This document shows, in pieces, positions 10,884 to 22,001 of a stretch of 64,000 bases of DNA. The notes beneath the pieces are model-generated. The model was given only the letters and a program-made list of their open reading frames with translations. It was not told the origin of the DNA and searched no databases. A program made the translations under genes and the position numbers. The DNA is from Choanephora cucurbitarum (taxonomy: Eukaryota; Mucoromycota; Mucoromycetes; Mucorales; Choanephoraceae). The DNA lies in assembly GCA_025331435.1 (NCBI GenBank), contig JAIWNI010000034.1, forward strand, positions 1 through 64,000, written 5' to 3'. Numbering within the stretch: position 1 is the stretch's first letter; each line of letters starts with the position of its first letter.

Positions 10884-13800
10884 ATGCAAGTTGTAAACGA
10901 TAACCATCTTGCTTATTTACTCAGTTTAGGCTTCGAACTAGAGCTATGCCAACAAGCTTTAAGAGATAACGCAACACTTGAAGATGCTACTGAGTGGTAC
11001 GTAATCTCTCTCACTTCTCATGTTACATTAGTGAATTAATGTTTGCATCTCACAAAAGGATCTTAAATCCCAACCGTGCGCCTGTTCCAAAATTTCAAGA
11101 AAGCATTGCTACTTCAAGCAATACATACACTAATTTGGCTCATTCGAATACCTCAGTAAGTTGGTTTGAATTTATCAAAAGAAAATTCATGCATTGATAC
11201 ACTTTTCTTTTTTAGAATTTTCAAAGAGAGAATGAAGAGTTGAAACAAACTCAGCTAAAGAAATCCGAGAAATTTACAAAAGAACTAAAGAAAGCCAAGC
11301 ATCTAGAGCGAGAAGCGAAAAGAAAGGTATTGGCAGATATCCAGGAAGACAAAGAACGTAGAAGGAACAGGTCTCATTACTCTGACAACAATCAACCTAG
11401 CACAAATAGTCAACCCATGCCTGACCCAAACAGAACCTGCCATTTGGATCAAGCTCTTGTTCAGGTATATTGATAAGGAATCGTCTATCTTTTTTTTTTC
11501 TAATCGTTGTTTTCTGCTAGCTTAAATTGACAGATTCTTCTACCGTCAGGCAATCATTTCCTTCAGATTTGATGATTGGCGAGCTGCTTGATTTCGTGTG
11601 TGATCAAGAGAAGAGTTTGAACCAAAGTGATATTAACATTGATTCCGTATCTCTTACCAATGTGAGTATTAAGAAATATAGATGTGAATCTCAAACATCT
11701 TATTCTAAAAAAAAACATATGAAGGTTTTCCCCAGAAGGACATATACCAATCAAGATAGTTCTGTCACACTAAGAGATGCAGGATTTCTGCCTAACATCT
11801 CATTGAATGTACATATCTCAAGGCATGAAGAAAGCCCTGTTATAGATGATCCAGATCGTCATTTATTAGCTACTGAAGACATGCAAGAACCAGATGTAAG
11901 TTTTACACCTTTACTGTGCAACTCACTCGTCACTAATTCTGCAACGTAGGATTCCATGGAAGTTGACGAAACTGCTTCGGATGGTCCTCATAGACCACCT
12001 GCAAGTATGGCGAACCGTCACTTGTCGAGGCTTGGTACAGGAATCCAGCCTAACAACGCCACAACTACTTCTCAACCAGAAGCTATAGACAGTAAGTATT
12101 GAATAAGAAATAAAGCAAGCAAGGCATATATAATCTAAACACAACAAATAGGTCGAGAGGACAACTCTAGCACGCAGCAACAAAACAATGAGCGCAGGAG
12201 TTTGTTTTTGAATGCGATTCAGCATCACATGAACAACAGTTCTATACCACCCATTGACTCAGACAGTCATGTCAAAACTGGATTAGAACGACACTCAAGA
12301 GCCCTAAAAGACATTTGTGCAAGTTCTGTTTCAGGTAAATGGAAAAATTACGAACCAAGAAAGAAACGCGAAGTAATGACAGGAGATTTGTCTCGCCTTA
12401 AACATATATAACAGTTTTGTTATCACAGCACTCTACATCTTCCGATCGGTATCTAACAAAGGCTTTTGAGCTCCCTTCAGACTTGGCTGAATACTTGATT
12501 AAACATTTGAAAAACAATGGGAAGCTAAATGTGTCCAATCTGAAAAAGCTTGGGAGTCATTGGTAAATGAATTCTTTGTTTTCTGCCCACTGAAAAAGAA
12601 AAGTTTACTGATTCACCTCAATGCAACCATAACAGTTATCTACAGAATATTCTATTAGATTCATACATGTATTGTACAGACTCAATTATCGACAGCTTGT
12701 CCAAAACGAGTTCAGCACTTTCCATCTCTAAAGTTAGTCTTCGAGGCTGCGATATGATTACTGATAACGGCATAAGTTCCTTGTCAGGTAATAAGAGTAT
12801 TATGTTGAATTTGAGCACACTGGATCTAATTTTTTAAAGTGGTATAGGCCTAAAGCAATTGAACTACCTTGATATTAGTAACTGTAAATTGACTGACAAG
12901 GGATTGAAGGCTTTGGAAAGTAAGTGCTTCTAAATTGGTACTACATCATCATGTTCATTTTTCTCCATTATTGCCTTTGACTTCTTAGAACTCTGCTTCC
13001 TAGTGTATCTTGATCTATCAAAAACAAAGATAACAAACAAAGGCATGGAATCTATGTTGCTTCATGCAAAGTGCAAGGAAGTATTACAGACTCTGATGCT
13101 AGATGGTTGTAGCAATATCAAATCTAGTAATACTTTAGTACCAATTGTCAATGGTAAGGACAGTTGCATAATATTTTTGTTTGGTTGTTCATATGCGTGT
13201 ATACGTATTTTTTTTTTGCGAAAGGACTGCCAAACTTAATTCTGTTGTCTTTGGCTCGCACACCTATTGCTAAACAAGAAGTGGTTGACAGGCTGAAAAG
13301 GAATATTCAGCTAAGGAGCTTAAACATAAGTCAGACAAACACAACAGATCGAGACTTGACGGAAATCATAAGTCAGTTTAGACTGTTACAAGAACTCAAC
13401 CTTTCAGGTTGTCATCATTTGTCTACTAAAGGATTGGCATTTCTTCCTACAGGTAGGTGTTCTAAAGGTTCTACAAAAACAACTGTATTGATCAAACAAC
13501 ATATCCGTTTTTTTTTTATTTGAAACAAAGAACTGAAGCATCTCGAATTCGTGCAATTTCCAAACAATGAGAACGAGCTTGATGGTGTTTTGGCAAGATA
13601 TAGAGGTAAATAAGAAGGATGAATCATAAACCAAAAAAAAACCATACAGAAGGTCTAAAAATATTAAATTGTTAGAGCTTCCAATCAAGAAGCTAGAGTT
13701 AAGTTCGTTCTGTATTACGGATCAAGGTGCTCAGTATATTGCATGTATGAAACGTTTACAGTTCTTGAATCTGGAAGGAACGAAAGTAACGGATCATGGC

Positions 13801-14455
13801 ATTTCTTATTTTAGAGGTATTTCATGAAACAGACATCTTCTGCTTTTTTGGCATGTATATAATGAATTGCTTTGTACAGACTTAGTCGAACTTGAAAAGT
13901 TATATTTGGATCGAACAGAATTAACTGATGAAGGCGTTGAGCATCTAGTTGGTACGTAACCCTACAGCAATTTACTTTATAACTTCACTTACACTATCAA
14001 CAGGTCTTTCAAAGCTCAATACGCTATCATTGAGCCACACTGCTGTTACTAGTAATACATTAATTTTGATAAGCAACTATGCAAAAACTGGGTTCACTAG
14101 ATGCCTAAAGACTCTCAATCTATCGCAGTGTCCAGGCATCACAGATAAAGGAGTTTGCAGTCTGAATGGTAATAAGATCTTTTTGAACCCAACAAAAAGA
14201 CCTATGTATAAATTGATCCTAAAAACTGTTCATCCATAGCTATGATCAATCTTACTTACTTGAATTTGGACCATACTGGTGTGAGTAAGGCCTGTCTTCG
14301 ATACTTGAGAGGCAAGTAAATTTACATGAAATCAAAAATGAATCATGCTCAAATGAACAGTTTGATTAGATCTGGATCACTTGAAACCTGTTCGATTGTT
14401 AGGCATTGAAAAAGAAGAGGAAGAAGAAGAGCTTCGGAATGGAGAATTGAACTAA
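10884..14455 (+). CDS. UBA-UBX-leucine-rich-repeat protein (18 exons)
   Basis: Exons: 10884-10996, 11059-11155, 11216-11464, 11521-11661, 11725-11895, 11950-12091, 12152-12372, 12429-12562, 12636-12787, 12848-12919, 12989-13153, 13225-13452, 13531-13605, 13676-13816, 13880-13951, 14004-14168, 14240-14311 and 14370-14455. They join in frame to 831 residues. Residues about 1-42 form a UBA domain (LLSLGFELELCQQALRDN). A basic coiled coil follows (about 70-125), then a UBX domain (about 150-230; VRQSFPSDLMIGELLDFV, then VFPRRTYTNQD and TLRDAGFLPN). After a low-complexity linker, the rest is RNI-type leucine-rich repeats (such as LNYLDISNCKLTDKGLKAL), ending in a poly-Glu tail. UBX domains bind the Cdc48/p97 N-domain and UBA domains bind ubiquitin, so a Cdc48 adaptor that selects substrates through its LRRs is the likely role (inference). 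Nine consecutive introns in the LRR part are phase 1. The last intron uses a GC donor. An earlier start in an upstream exon is possible. Confidence 0.8.
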
Positions 14456-14650
14456 ATAAGATCAGAAAAAAAAGACGATGAGAAGAGACTTTCAGTTTAC
14501 TGTCATTATGAATACATACTATGTCAACATAGTTCTTCAAACCATAGCATAGCGCATTTATTTCAATTGACAAAAAAAAAGCGATACAAATTGACAATGC
14601 ATGTTTAAAAAATAAACGATCTAAGCAAACGCAAGCAACGATTTTTGAAC

Positions 14651-17236
14651 CTAGCAAAAATGGTTGACAAAGCTCACCAACAAAAGAAACAAAAGGGATT
14701 TAACTCGGGTATCATCTAAAAGTTGTTTGATCCGATTTGGCTTCTTTTCATTAACGAGAGAAGAGTCCCATATCTCCTCATCTTGATCCTCTGATCTATC
14801 AATTGAATTACCGACTTGGTTTGGATCGATGGGCTCTGAACTATTAGTTGTAGGTAAAAGAGGTACAGCTTGGTATTCTCCTTGAGCTCTGTTTGGTTTT
14901 GTAGAATCTGATGAAGGCTGGGCGCTCTTGCAGATCCAGACAGAAATTTCGTGTGTTGTTTGGCTCATGTAGTAGCAGACAAAGATAAAAAGACAACTAG
15001 AAACAATCAAATTGATCCACCAACCTAGACCGAAAACCCAAGTGGGTGGAGACAGAATAACCAAGAGGCCCTTGGTATCGCCTGCTAGCCACATATGAAA
15101 TTGGCCAATAAAGGTTTCAAGGGAGATCTTGCCGATGAAAGCATGAAATTCAGAATGCGTGTTTCTCAAATAGACGTTCATGTTACGCAGAATGACAAAC
15201 GCCAAAATAGGGATCCATGAAATATAAGGGTGAATTGTGTTATATACAAACTTGTTCTCTCGAGTCAGTTCAAACCAAAAATACCAGACCATGGCTACAA
15301 CTGATAGACAAATAGAAAATTGCTTGATGATATACCATCGCGGATGTTCGGTTATCTTGTGTTCGGTCAACTTGATGAAGGCATAAGCGCATAACATGCC
15401 TACATAAACGATATATGCATCAAGAGCTAGACGGAAGCGCCATTCGGCAGCATTCCAATGAACGTTTGCGATTACTTCAAGAGTAGAAAAAACAGCTTCC
15501 AAGACATTTGGTACATGAATGAAACCAGTTGTCAAGCAACAACAGAGGATTAACTTGGAGAGCATGAATGCAGGGATTTTGTTCCAAGCATGGCCAATAT
15601 ACATCACAAGCCAGATGACTAAGAACCAAAAGGAGACTAACGGTGTAAAATAATAACTAAGATAATCTGTGTCCATCAGATATTGAAGCACAAAGGTCAA
15701 AAAGTTGAGTCGCACCATCACATTCAGGATACGTCCAATACCAAAGTCAGCTTTCTTGTAAAAAAAGAAGAAATGACCATAGCCTGTTTGGAAGAGATAG
15801 GCAGCCACTAGGATACGTACTGCATTGTAGATACCAGAAGTACCTGAAGCACCACAAAAATGATAGACAAGGATAATTACTTGCATCCAGCCCTTCCATT
15901 CGTCAGTCTGATGGCGATTAAGAAATCCTTGATCTCCTTCCTTTTTGTGTTGTAACTTGACCATACCAAGCACAGCAACAGCAATCATCATCATAATGAA
16001 CACAGTTGGATTGAAATTCTTTTGAATCTTTCCAAACAGTTGAGTTCTGTCTGAAAAGTACATATAAATCACACATAAGCCAAAGATAAATACTGAGTTT
16101 AATATGCTTGCCGCTGGGAATAGCTTGTTTGACAATACAGCTGTAGACACTTTTCAATACATATAGATGTTAGTACTATGCTATAAAGAGCTTAACCACT
16201 AAACTGTACCTGAAGAGTTCTTTATCAGGAAACCAATAGGAGCCCAGATCAAGAATAAGCCTATAAAGAACATTTGATACCATCTTGGTGAAGGGTATTG
16301 GTAGCAACAAGTGCTGCCCATAGGAAACTTCTTTTCGAGTTGATCATTGCATCTATAGTTTAAAGCGATCTGGGCTTGAGCTGTTGTTACGGCTGAATTA
16401 AAATGAAGCCCATCTTCTGTAGCTTCCAAGGGAGTGTCAGTGCTAACTTTGTTCCACACAAAAGGAACAGCAAAAGGTACGACTGATTTTAGCTGACTTT
16501 CCTGTTCCTTCAAGTAATGATTCATCTTGTTGATCTTCTCTATCTTCATCGTAATCGATCGGTTCTGATCCAGCCTGTTATAATCAGGCCATTCAACAGG
16601 GCTCAGTAGAACTGCATCAGCTAGTTGAGAGGAAGAAGCCATGGAAAACACTCTATCCACCGTCTTTTTCCATTCTGTAAAGTAGCTGTCGCCTAAATGA
16701 TGCATTTGCCAGGCACCTGTGCCCATCACTAGCAGACTGGGCTTTTCATGATTTCCAAATAAGCTTTGTGTTTCGTTTAAATAAGGATCCCACCAAAACT
16801 CCATGGTAACACCATTTATTACAAATTTGCGATTCACGTGTGCTTCTCCTGAAGTATCCATGCCAGGACGCATTAATTGAACTGCTGCAAAAAATTGTTG
16901 TCTAGCGATTGAATCGCCTACATAGACTATTCGAGCATGACTGAGGCAGTGTTCTATTTCAGGCGCTTTGTAACTATGCAGCATACAGCTTGCTGGTTGC
17001 CAGTTTTTCATCGTCTTGTCTGCCCACCAACCTTCATTCAGTAAGCTAGAACAACGATTCTGATCTTTGCTGTCTAAATGTCGAGATGAGTTTACAAACC
17101 AAATCAAAAAAAAAAAAGACAGCCACATACCAAACAAGTAGCGCCCCAAAGAAGCTATAAACACAAGGACAAAGGTCGAAATGCAACCAAGTCTTATTAG
17201 CTTGTGCATCAGGTTGGATTCAGATGAGGTGCCCAT
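14651..17236 (-). CDS. CASD1: CASD1/Cas1p-like polysaccharide or sialate O-acetyltransferase
   Basis: Exons 16210-17236 and 14651-16149 splice over a 60-nt intron to 841 residues, close to the size of the animal and fungal Cas1 proteins. After an N-terminal membrane anchor (about residues 17-50), the luminal part is a GDSL/SGNH-type hydrolase-fold domain. It has the catalytic serine in VYVGDSIARQQ (Ser109) and the Asp-x-x-His pair in EDGLHF (Asp275, His278). A conserved WW (residues 70-71) and paired cysteines occur as in the family. The C-terminal half is a multipass membrane domain of roughly a dozen helices with conserved FIGQFHMWL and YFTPLVSFWF segments. In Cryptococcus, Cas1p O-acetylates capsule glucuronoxylomannan; in mammals CASD1 acetylates sialic acid. 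Here a Golgi role on cell-wall glycans is likely. All catalytic residues are present. It is convergent with the UBA-UBX-LRR gene (195 bases between stops). Confidence 0.9.
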
Positions 17237-18068
17237 CTTGGTAAGAAAGCAAGTAGTCTAGAATTCTAATTCAAATCACTCTTTTTTAGCCATATATAAA
17301 CTCCGACTAAGTTTGAGAGGGGCGGGGTTGCTTTGAGTGATCGCATAGTTCTTTGAAACTACTGCTTTTTTAGTGATAGTCAATCAACACTTCTCAGAGA
17401 GTAGCCGCAAAAAAAAAAAGACTTATCTAAAAAGCGGGATGTATAAAACTCTACTAAGATTTCTTATGATGAGAGCTTTTGCATTAATAGAGGCTTTGAA
17501 GCTGATGAGAAAATAAATGCGAATGGTTTCAACTGCTTCAAACCAGTGTTGGAATGCAGCCGATCCCAACATCAAAAAAGGAAACCTGAATAAGACCCAC
17601 CTTTTAAATATTTGCTATTTAAGCTGAAGTTTTGTGAAATCATTAAAGCAAGCTAATCGATCTACTAAGAACAACGATATAAATGTCACTCTTACAGCTG
17701 TCGAAGGATACACAGACGGTAACCCTAAGGAACTTAATTCTGACAACTGTCTCATCTCATTGTATTCTGAAAAAGATGGAAACTGTGTCTCCTCTCAAGG
17801 ATACCGTCTTCTTCTTCAATTGTAACTATTTCAAACCTAACGCAAAGAGTAAATCGTGCTAAAAAAAAAGCGTAAACCAATGTATGCTTGAGTTTTGGTT
17901 ATTTAGAGATACATGAACTTGGAAGCGAATCTGCTTTTTAAGACAAAGACAGAAAATGCTATGAATGTGATTGGCCAAGAAATTGCGAAATTACTCAAGC
18001 AACTATTATTTCTGTCTAGCTTTTTCTCTCTTTTCTTTCCTTTTTCCTTATTTATTTTTGCTAGTATA
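17237..18068. other. Intergenic region between divergent genes
   Basis: A TATA-like run (catatataaac, about 17290) lies about 50 bases upstream of the CASD1-like ATG. The frame 17634-17825 has no ATG and no family resemblance. From about 18005 a pyrimidine-rich leader runs up to the phosphatase ATG. That reading frame is open back to an ATG at 17913, which would add a hydrophobic N-terminal segment to the phosphatase. Confidence 0.5.
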
Positions 18069-19739
18069 ATGTCTGCCAAACTGCCCGAGTTTCTTGAAGA
18101 ACAGTATCCACCAGACTTAGAACTAAAGTATGTTGTTTTGAACAAGAAAGATAAAGGGATTATGTATTGACAGAAAACTGCTTTAGGTTACTACAAATAG
18201 TACATAGACATGGTAAGGCTTAAATAATTTGAGATAAGTCGATTGAAATTGCCCTTAAAAATTCATTACAGGCGAGCGTACGCCTGTTCGAAGAAGACTT
18301 GAGCACATGGTACCTACTATTTGGAATTTGTGTGAAGCCAATACAGCTATGTTTGCAAGTATCGCTGAATTTAATAAGCAAGAAAAAGATGGGAAAAAAA
18401 TCCAGCATGTCACACAATTACCAATGGAAAGAGTACTCGAAACAGATGGCTCCAGAAAGATGGCTCCAGCCGGCTGGTAAGCCATCCCTAAATATAGTTG
18501 TCTTTCACTATGCTTATCTCTTACTATCTATACGATCTATAGCTATTATGGTCAGTTAACTAATTTGGGAAGATACCGAATGAACCTATTAGGTGAACGC
18601 TTAAGAGAATTTTACGTTGACAAGTAAGGGCTTTTTTCTTTATAGTCCTAGGAGTAAAACTAATATGGCTGTCAATAGAATCAAATTTCTACCGGATGTA
18701 TTTGATGAAGAAAGTATCTATTTAAGAAGCTCGGAATATCCTCGTACACAGGAATCAGTTTTACAACTGATTGGAGGAGGCCTTTATCCTGAGCACAAGA
18801 GGCCTATGGATTTCACTGGACTAAAGCTTCACATTCGGTAAGACAAAGGTAATTGCCATGCTTACTGAATCGGGCACTCAACGTTGTCTGTTCTTTATAT
18901 GATAGTGACCCAAGAGATGATTTGATGTTTCCTAATCCCAACTGCTATCGTCTACGTGCACTAGCCAAAGAGTTCAATAAGGAAGTAGCCAAGAATATGC
19001 ATGATAAAATGGAATCACTCTCTTATCGACTTCGACACCATGTCAAAGATGTTTCTTTGACAAGTCACCCCTCTGCCAACGGCATTTTGGACACACTTGT
19101 TTCAGCAAAGGTTCATGGATTTTCACTTCCTCCTGAAATTGACCAAAACCTTCTCGACGATCTCGAATCAGTAGTGGTTCATGAATGGTTTTATGGTGCT
19201 ATGCAATCAGCAGAAGTGCGTAGGTTGGGCTTAGGTCGATTAATGGGATTGATTCGTGATCGCATGAATTGGAAAGAAGATCGAGGCGACAAAGACAAGC
19301 TTAAATTAGCTGTTTATTCAGGTCATGACACGTATGTTGTTTCCTAGCGCTTGATTGTATCAAGCAAATCATTAATTTCTAATTTTCTTTTTTAGTACGG
19401 TTGGTCCTCTTCTGATCATGATGGATGCATTTGACGAAAAGTAAGTAAAATACCTTTACACTTAAGAAGCATACTTTCTTAATATTCTATTTTCTTTTTC
19501 CAAAAAAAAAAAGATGGCCACCTTTTGGTAGTGCTGTTTTGTTCGAATTGTTTAAACAAAAGGATAAAGATCAGCATTTTGTGCGTGTTAGATATAATGA
19601 AAATGCTTTGAAGCTACCTGGCTGCCAAGCCGAAGGGAACCACAAGAAGGGAGATCCAACGCTTTGTACTTTTGAAGCCTTCAAAAATATTGTAAAAGAA
19701 CAGGTGCCTTTAGACTGGGAGAAAGAATGCAACAAATAA
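18069..19739 (+). CDS. Histidine acid phosphatase (clade 2)
   Basis: Eight exons (18069-18127, 18187-18212, 18272-18476, 18543-18623, 18679-18837, 18906-19331, 19396-19440, 19514-19739) give 408 residues. The active-site RHGERTP motif (Arg27, His28) is split across the 26-nt second exon and the third exon. The partner motif SGHDTTV (His317, Asp318) spans the sixth and seventh exons. Between them are the IYLRSSEYPRT and GGGLYP blocks seen in prostatic and lysophosphatidic acid phosphatases. Both catalytic halves are intact, so it should be an active phosphomonoesterase acting through a phosphohistidine. From the chosen start (after a CT-rich leader) it lacks a signal peptide and would be intracellular, like ACP6-type enzymes. 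The upstream in-frame ATG at 17913 would add a membrane anchor, so localisation is open. Confidence 0.9.
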
Positions 19740-20108
19740 ATCCGTATAACATAGAAAAAAATATTATGGTTTAGAGCAGTAATTTTTTTTTGAAAAAATG
19801 GTTCTCAAGACCAAGTCAACGGGATAGCTTTTTATTCTCATGAAGTCTTGATTAGACAACATTATGCTGTATTCTGTTGGTTTTAATATTCTTGAAAATC
19901 CAAAATTGGATTCAAACAATGATCTTATCCTTCGCCACGTTATAGGATATTCAACACACATTCATTGAAATCAGATTTTGACTTATGTTATTTTCAGAAA
20001 ATCAAAGGTTAAGAACCATCTCCAACAGGTTTTCTAGACCAAACTCCAAACCTCAAGAAAGCCTTTGTTTTTTTAAGTGTATAGAGATTAACCTATACCA
20101 ACAAGCAA
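19740..20108. other. Intergenic, nothing recognised
   Basis: AT-rich sequence downstream of the phosphatase. I see no gene, RNA or repeat up to the inverted repeat at 20109. Confidence 0.5.
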
Positions 20109-20198
20109 CACTACGGCTCAAATTAAACCCCAGTTGTCATCTTTACTAGGCAACCGACATAAATTTATGTCACCGAGGGCAAAATCTGAGCCGTAGTG
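20109..20198. repeat. Hairpin element with 12-bp terminal inverted repeats
   Basis: cactacggctca at 20109-20120 is the exact reverse complement of tgagccgtagtg at 20187-20198. Inside lies a perfect 16-bp palindrome, gacataaatttatgtc (20156-20171), flanked by partly complementary arms (ggcaaccgacat and atgtcaccgagggc). The 90-bp unit can fold into a cruciform or RNA hairpin. No coding potential. It could be a very small MITE-like element or a structured RNA end. Confidence 0.5.
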
Positions 20199-20395
20199 AA
20201 GATAAGGAAGGCCAAAAATCAAGTAGGTGTATTCATGCCCCATTACCATAGGGTTATCAATTGACATACAGTTAATTACAAGATAAGATGGGGCAGCCCG
20301 GCAGGTCACATCATTTGAGTCAATACATATTCAAGTTATTAATTTATTCAATATGGAACATTCACGGTGCTTTGGTGTGAGGTAGTAGGCTTGAT

Positions 20396-20960
20396 ACGGT
20401 TGTTGTATCGAACGATGTATCGAACAACACAATAGTTGACATTTAACCTCTGTCTAGACTCAGATCATAAACTACCAAATAAAGAGACATATAACATAGT
20501 CACTTGTAACAGAGCTATAGAATTGAGTGTCTAGCCTGACAACCAAAATGTCACTGCTGTCAATGCAGGATTAACAAATAGAATATCTAGACTCACAAAC
20601 AGTTACAGGATGTCATATGATAACGATGGTGATATTAATATCTCAAGTCTTGTATGACTATGAAGATGTCACTGCTTGATTATTTATGTCTCAATGCAAG
20701 AAGTCATAAAAGTTGGCCTGCTATATATAGTTGCTCATTGGTAGATAAGATAAGGTGTAACAAAGATAGACATTGTGCATTGAAGACCAAGTCACTTTCC
20801 AACATCAATTGAATAGTATAAATAGAGATAGATTCTTGACTAGTTAGAAACTTCATTCAATTTTACTTTGAACTTATTCCGGACAAAACAATAAAAGTTG
20901 AGTCTTAGTCGTACTTTGTCTTTTTTGCTACTGCTGAGAACCTACTTATACAACAACGGT
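20396..20960. mobile_element. Solo LTR with 5-bp target-site duplication
   Basis: The LTR spans 20401-20955 (555 bp). It starts TGTTGTAT and ends ATACAACA, an 8-bp terminal inverted repeat with the canonical TG...CA ends. It is flanked on the left (20396-20400) and right (20956-20960) by the identical pentamer ACGGT, a perfect target-site duplication. Inside, in plus orientation, are a TATA box (tataaata, about 20818) and a polyadenylation-like aataaa (about 20890), in the order expected for U3-R-U5. No internal coding region is present, so it is the product of LTR-LTR recombination. Its sequence is unrelated to the LTRs of the complete element 350 bases downstream. Confidence 0.85.
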
Positions 20961-21000
20961 TGCTGATGAAATGTACTGTCAACTTTGATAAACTCTGAAT

Positions 21001-21057
<57 letters not shown>

Positions 21058-21307
21058 AATTTGATTCCAAGCTGCTGTTGTTGTTGTTGTTGCTCTCTGG
21101 TTCCTGAGTTGAATATCTTTTCAGACCCTTTTTCCCCAATTATCTCACAAGAAATCAAGATCAAACCAACTGTCAAAATTAAAGTTTAAAAAAAGAATTC
21201 ACAGGCAATTTCGACTTGATAAATGACGTAGCAGTGCGACAGTGCGACAATTTTCCGGCCCGGACTAATTTTAAAAAGAATATATTTTATTTATCTAATA
21301 GAAGAAA
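20961..21307. other. Spacer between solo LTR and complete element, with microsatellites
   Basis: Contains a perfect (TC)26 run and a short (GTT)n run (about 21076-21092). A direct repeat of gcgaca units (cagtgcgacagtgcgacaa, about 21231-21249) resembles LTR ends and may be a leftover of another element. No gene. Confidence 0.5.
21003..21054. repeat. (TC)26 microsatellite
   Basis: Uninterrupted dinucleotide repeat of 52 bases, directly after the solo LTR. Being perfect, it is likely to vary in length between strains. Confidence 0.95.
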
Positions 21308-21815
21308 TGTCGCAGCCATCAGCAAAAATGAGCGTAGACACCCAATAGAGGTTGAGTATAACCTTCCTCAAATGTACAATCCAAAAAAGAGAAGGTTCAA
21401 ACCGAAAATAGTTAACAAACGGAGAAAGAAGATGAAGTTGAACTTGTTACGTATAAGGAAGTTGCCTTTAGTAAAAGTCAGCTCTTCATTGTATTCGTCA
21501 GGACATAACAATCAATCAGATCGAAGCATATAATTAACAGTTGCTTTATTCGAGATAGTATAGTTATTTAGTATAGAATAGAATAGATATAAAAAGGCCG
21601 TATTTTGGATAATTATAAGTTCTTTATCAAAGACTTATTATCAAAATACAGGTAAACGATAAAATAAGAAATTAAATAAACATCAAAGACTTATTATCAA
21701 AATACAGACCACGTCACTTCCTTCTAGAACTATTTCCAGTGATCCTATTGGTTCAAATACCTTCTAAAGTCACGTGACCTACTGTAAACATCCGTAACAA
21801 AATATCAAGACGACA
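21308..21815 (+). repeat. 5' LTR (508 bp)
   Basis: Begins TGTCG and ends CGACA, a 5-bp inverted terminal repeat. It matches 27247-27754 throughout as far as I can read. Order within it: a U3 segment that is open in one frame to a stop at 21531-21533, a TATA box at 21588, an inverted/direct repeat module (21599-21707), aataaa at about 21675, and a CACGTG site near 21772. The 26-bp sequence starting atcaaagacttattatc occurs twice (21626-21651 and 21682-21707). Confidence 0.95.
21588..21595 (+). promoter_or_regulatory. LTR TATA box
   Basis: tataaaaa, the only strong TATA in the LTR, lies 55 bases after the in-LTR stop codon. It marks the U3/R boundary region and places the LTR-encoded protein tail wholly in U3. 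Confidence 0.6.
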
Positions 21816-21817
21816 AT

Positions 21818-21830
21818 TGGTAGCATCTCC
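21818..21830 (+). other. Primer-binding site
   Basis: tggtagcatctcc starts 3 bases after the 5' LTR. The first eight bases, TGGTAGCA, are those complementary to the 3' end (TGCTACCA) of eukaryotic initiator tRNA-Met, the usual primer of many Ty3/gypsy and Ty1 elements. The remaining bases cannot be checked without the host tRNA. Confidence 0.6.
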
Positions 21831-22001
21831 TGTCGTATCCTTGGATCTACTGCTTCCTGCCTGCCGTGTGCTGTATAACTTGCCTGTGTGCTGTATAACT
21901 TTGCCTGTGTGCTGTATCTTTGTTTATCTGTGTACTGTTTAATTACCTGTCGATACTGTATTGTCAATCTATCAACTAAAGATACAAGAAATTAACTGAA
22001 A

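Noticed and set aside
12335..12428. Donor at 12335 (CAG|GTAAAT) for the seventh intron of the UBA-UBX-LRR gene
   Set aside because: It leads to a stop after the next acceptor. The donor at 12373 restores the frame into the LRR part.
17634..17825. Open frame of about 63 codons upstream of the phosphatase
   Set aside because: It starts with GTG, has no ATG, no signal peptide and no recognisable family. Kept as intergenic.
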